Assembly: GCA_037976565.1 (NCBI GenBank)
Contig: CP137682.1
Location: 20,056,751 to 20,120,750 of the forward strand
DNA length: 64,000 nt
Reading direction: 5' to 3'
Source: Mesocentrotus franciscanus
Lineage: Eukaryota; Echinodermata; Echinoidea; Camarodonta; Strongylocentrotidae
The position numbers were made by a program, and so were the translations under genes. The notes beneath the pieces are model-generated. The model searched no databases and was not told the origin of the DNA. It was given only the letters and a program-made list of their open reading frames with translations. The stretch's first letter is position 1. The number at the start of each line of letters is the position of its first letter. Below are positions 61,746 to 64,000 of this stretch, in pieces.

Positions 61746-62431
61746 CAGGCCTATTGAACAATGTGGATCTGTTATTAAGATAGTCCTTGAACTATGCCAG
61801 AGGTTAAACTCGAATGTCATGATTAGATAGTTTAGCTAGTAGCATATTAAGATTAATGGTGTCAAAATTGCTTTCTTAAAATCGATGAATATGCCAAGAG
61901 TGAATCTCACTGCTTCGTTCATGTAAAAGCAATCAATGTAATAAATACATCACGATGCAGCGAAGCATATAACAAGAGGGTAACAGTTTACACACTACTG
62001 AGTATAATGTACTCAACATTGAGTAAGATTTACGCAATATTGGGTAGTAATAATTATACCCAACAAACATGCATATTTCCTCTTTAACCAATGTTTGGTC
62101 TATTTTATAGGCCCAAAGTGTACCAATATTTAAACCTGAAGCTGGATTTTGACTTTAGTCCATAAAAGCGGGTTCAAAAAGGTCTGAGATCTAAGTTTTC
62201 TTTAAAAACATGATTTGAGACAGATAGGGCTTAAATGAATTAGGAGAATACGGACCTTAGGGTATACCTTTATTTTTTCTTGAGCAAATCCAATGACTAT
62301 GGTTTTTTGTAACCAAATGACAAGCAGTTGGTGGATTACAACAACCACTTAGTGCTATGTTCATAGGCTGTCTAAATAACGAGCCATAGACCCTGGATTG
62401 AAGGGTGATATGGAACAGACTGAGCTTGTCC

Positions 62432-63001
62432 CTAATCACTGGTGTCTGTGTCATCATCTTCCATTTGATCCTTCCGAGGATCAGCTGTTCTCTCAAACGC
62501 ATAGTCCTCGCAGAGCTCTTGACAATCCCCACGATTCATGCGTTCGAACGCCTTGGTCAAGTCCTCAAGATTCTGAATCTTCTTTCTACTCTCAGCAAGT
62601 ATGAGTAGTTCTTCAGTCGGATTCTTGGACTGCTCCAGTGATTTTATGTATTCTTCAAGTCCCAGCTGAATGGCAAGACCCTCCAGTCATCAAAAACTGG
62701 GCTATCTCTGTTCAACCGACATCGCAGCTCATGCTGTAGCCTAGGAGGTATTATGGAAGCAATTGGAACAGGGGGGAAACAGTATTTCCTTGAGGATTGT
62801 TCCCTTGGGGATTGTTAATGACCATCTCATGGACGTTGATATAGACGTTTTGAGAACGCTGGTGCATATTTCGATCAGCTGAAAGTCCTGGAACGAATTC
62901 TTGGACAATGTTTGCCACAATTGCTGGTGTGGCTAAGACTCCCATTGTCCCCTCTGCTGCAGACTCTAATGAATGGACGGGCACTGTCGATGATGTCGAA
63001 G
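62432..63001 (-). pseudogene. Gene C death-domain terminal exon (iv), frameshifted
   Basis: Acceptor TTTTAAG|CT and ASTSSTVPVHSLESAAEGTM open the exon in the right phase. A 4-nt loss near 62771-62779 and a one-base loss in a C run at 62679-62683 break the frame before and within the death domain, whose codons (RLNRDSPVFDDW region, RGDCQELCED) are otherwise recognisable to the TAG at 62432. Confidence 0.82.
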
Positions 63002-63291
63002 CTTAAAACAAAACGAACAAAAATTGATATAACGTAAATCAATTTCATCGTTCAAGTTTCAGAAGAGCATGTAAAGGAAATAAGCGTATATCACAATATA
63101 TATATGCACTTCTAAAAGGCCTGTCGATATTATAACCCCGGTTATAGCAACCGTTCCAGGTAGTCTACCCACTTACTACACATGGGTCGAGTGTAGCATA
63201 TAAAGAATAATGTTTTGCCAAAGGATATTTGTTCGTTACTCTCTGTAACATAAAATTAAATGTCAGTAACTATTCATCTTAAAGTTACGAT

Positions 63292-63344
63292 GGAGTCAAC
63301 GGGCTAGGTCTTGTAAGGACTTTAGTAGGACTAAATCCGTTCAA
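63292..63344 (-). pseudogene. Remnant of a second linker exon X in gene C
   Basis: About 50 bases match the 5' part of exon X copy 2 of gene A (SPTKVLTRPS), then the sequence jumps into intron (CATCGTAACTTTAAG). The donor and 3' half are deleted. Confidence 0.65.
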
Positions 63345-63570
63345 AAAAAGCAAATGGGTCGAGTGTATAGCGTATATAGATTAATGTTTGCCAAAGGATG
63401 TTCGTTCGTTACTATCTGTAACATAAAATTAAATTTAAAATTTAAATTTCAGTATTTAAAATACTCACCTTAAATTTACGATGGATTGAGGAGATGATTT
63501 TTGGGGAGATAAAATTTATTTTGTTGTTGTTACAGAGCCTAGAACACGACTTTATCTTTCAGCTCCTTAC

Positions 63571-63696
63571 CAATTGCTCCTGTCTCTGTTACCAAATCAT
63601 GTGTGACTTGGTAGGCATTTTCACATGACAGTGACTCTGTCGATGGTGGAGTCAACGGCCTAGGTCTTGCAAGGACTTCAATAGGACTACTTCCGT
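63571..63696 (-). CDS. Gene C linker exon X
   Basis: 126 nt, acceptor TTTCAG|AC, donor ATTG|GTAAGG, phase 1-1, open. Encodes DGSSPIEVLARPRPLTPPS and CENAYQVTHDLVTETGAIG. Upstream exons lie beyond the window. Confidence 0.72.
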
Positions 63697-64000
63697 CTGA
63701 AATAAAGCAACGTAAAAAAAAGCTTTTAGAAAATGATTAAACCAGACTCCAACCTGTGCTATATAGAACTCTGACTGATCTGTTATCTATCGCAAGTTGA
63801 CCCTCGAATTATACTGTATTAGTTTGGTTTATTGACATGATTGAGATGATATCGTGGAACATGTATCGAAGAGATGAAATTGTTCAATTTACAGAGTAGA
63901 TATTATACGGTAAAAAAAATACATTGATAATACACACAAGGATATTAAAACAAAGGCCAATTTCAAGAATATAGGCCGCAGTAGCGGTTTTAGAGCCCCC

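Larger units (their letters stand above)
55500..62400. repeat. Duplicon block R4
   Basis: Direct copy of R1/R2. It enters at the TTGATCTCGC landmark and is nearly identical to R2 over about 2.4 kb. It includes the shared foldback element (59019-59443), decayed LINE RT on the minus strand, a private TIR element (60807-61745) and a CATCATGAT microsatellite near 55915-55945. Confidence 0.85.

Overview
The window is animal nuclear DNA: AT-rich, intron-containing and full of transposon remnants. The best guess is a marine invertebrate deuterostome, most likely a sea urchin. Three things point there: genes joining long ankyrin arrays to ZU5, UPA and death domains (a class known to be expanded in echinoids), a foldback element resembling the sea-urchin TU class, and abundant hAT-type, TTAA-type and tRNA-SINE repeats. 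The species call is inference.

The main content is a tandem cluster on the minus strand of large genes with the order ankyrin repeats - ZU5 - UPA - Ser/Pro linker - death domain. Gene A runs from its ATG at 27764 to a stop at 15153. Gene B runs from 54566 to about 40330, or to 35620 if it uses an intact death-domain unit further downstream. Gene C is only its 3' part, from about 63700 to 62432, with its ankyrin exon beyond the right edge. The ATGs of A and B are 26.8 kb apart. I rebuilt the exon-intron structure from splice sites, conserved exon lengths (242, 114, 121, 102, 87 and 126 nt) and phase. All linker exons are phase 1-1, so they can be gained or lost without breaking the frame, and copy number differs between genes.

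The reading frames are interrupted by small indels, mostly single-base losses and several of them in short homopolymers. The same kind of break occurs in the retrotransposon at the left edge. Either these are pseudogenes or the assembly carries uncorrected indels; the sequence alone cannot decide. Some lesions are real rearrangements: the fused linker/death exon of A, the replaced 3' end of B, and a 4-nt loss in each of the death exons of B and C.

Layout: 1-2834, a minus-strand non-LTR retrotransposon ORF2 (endonuclease and reverse transcriptase); 2835-10157, spacer with two small transposons; 10158-15152, duplicon block R1; 15153-27764, gene A; 27765-29396, 5' flank of A; 29397-35560, block R2; 35620-36985, an orphan linker plus death-domain unit; 37055-39900, block R3; 39951-42585, satellite, broken death exon of B and foldback element; 42788-54566, the rest of gene B; 54567-55490, 5' flank of B; 55490-62400, block R4; 62432-64000, 3' part of gene C. 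The R blocks are direct repeats containing remnants of a second LINE family, and each lies just 3' of a death exon, so the duplicated unit is R block plus gene. Shared and private insertions in the copies, several with empty sites in the sister copy, give a relative order of events.

By family knowledge, such proteins would be cytoplasmic scaffolds: the ankyrin array binds ligands or partners, ZU5-UPA acts as an autoinhibitory module as in UNC5 and PIDD, and the death domain recruits death-fold adaptors in apoptosis or innate immunity. No function is shown by the sequence itself.
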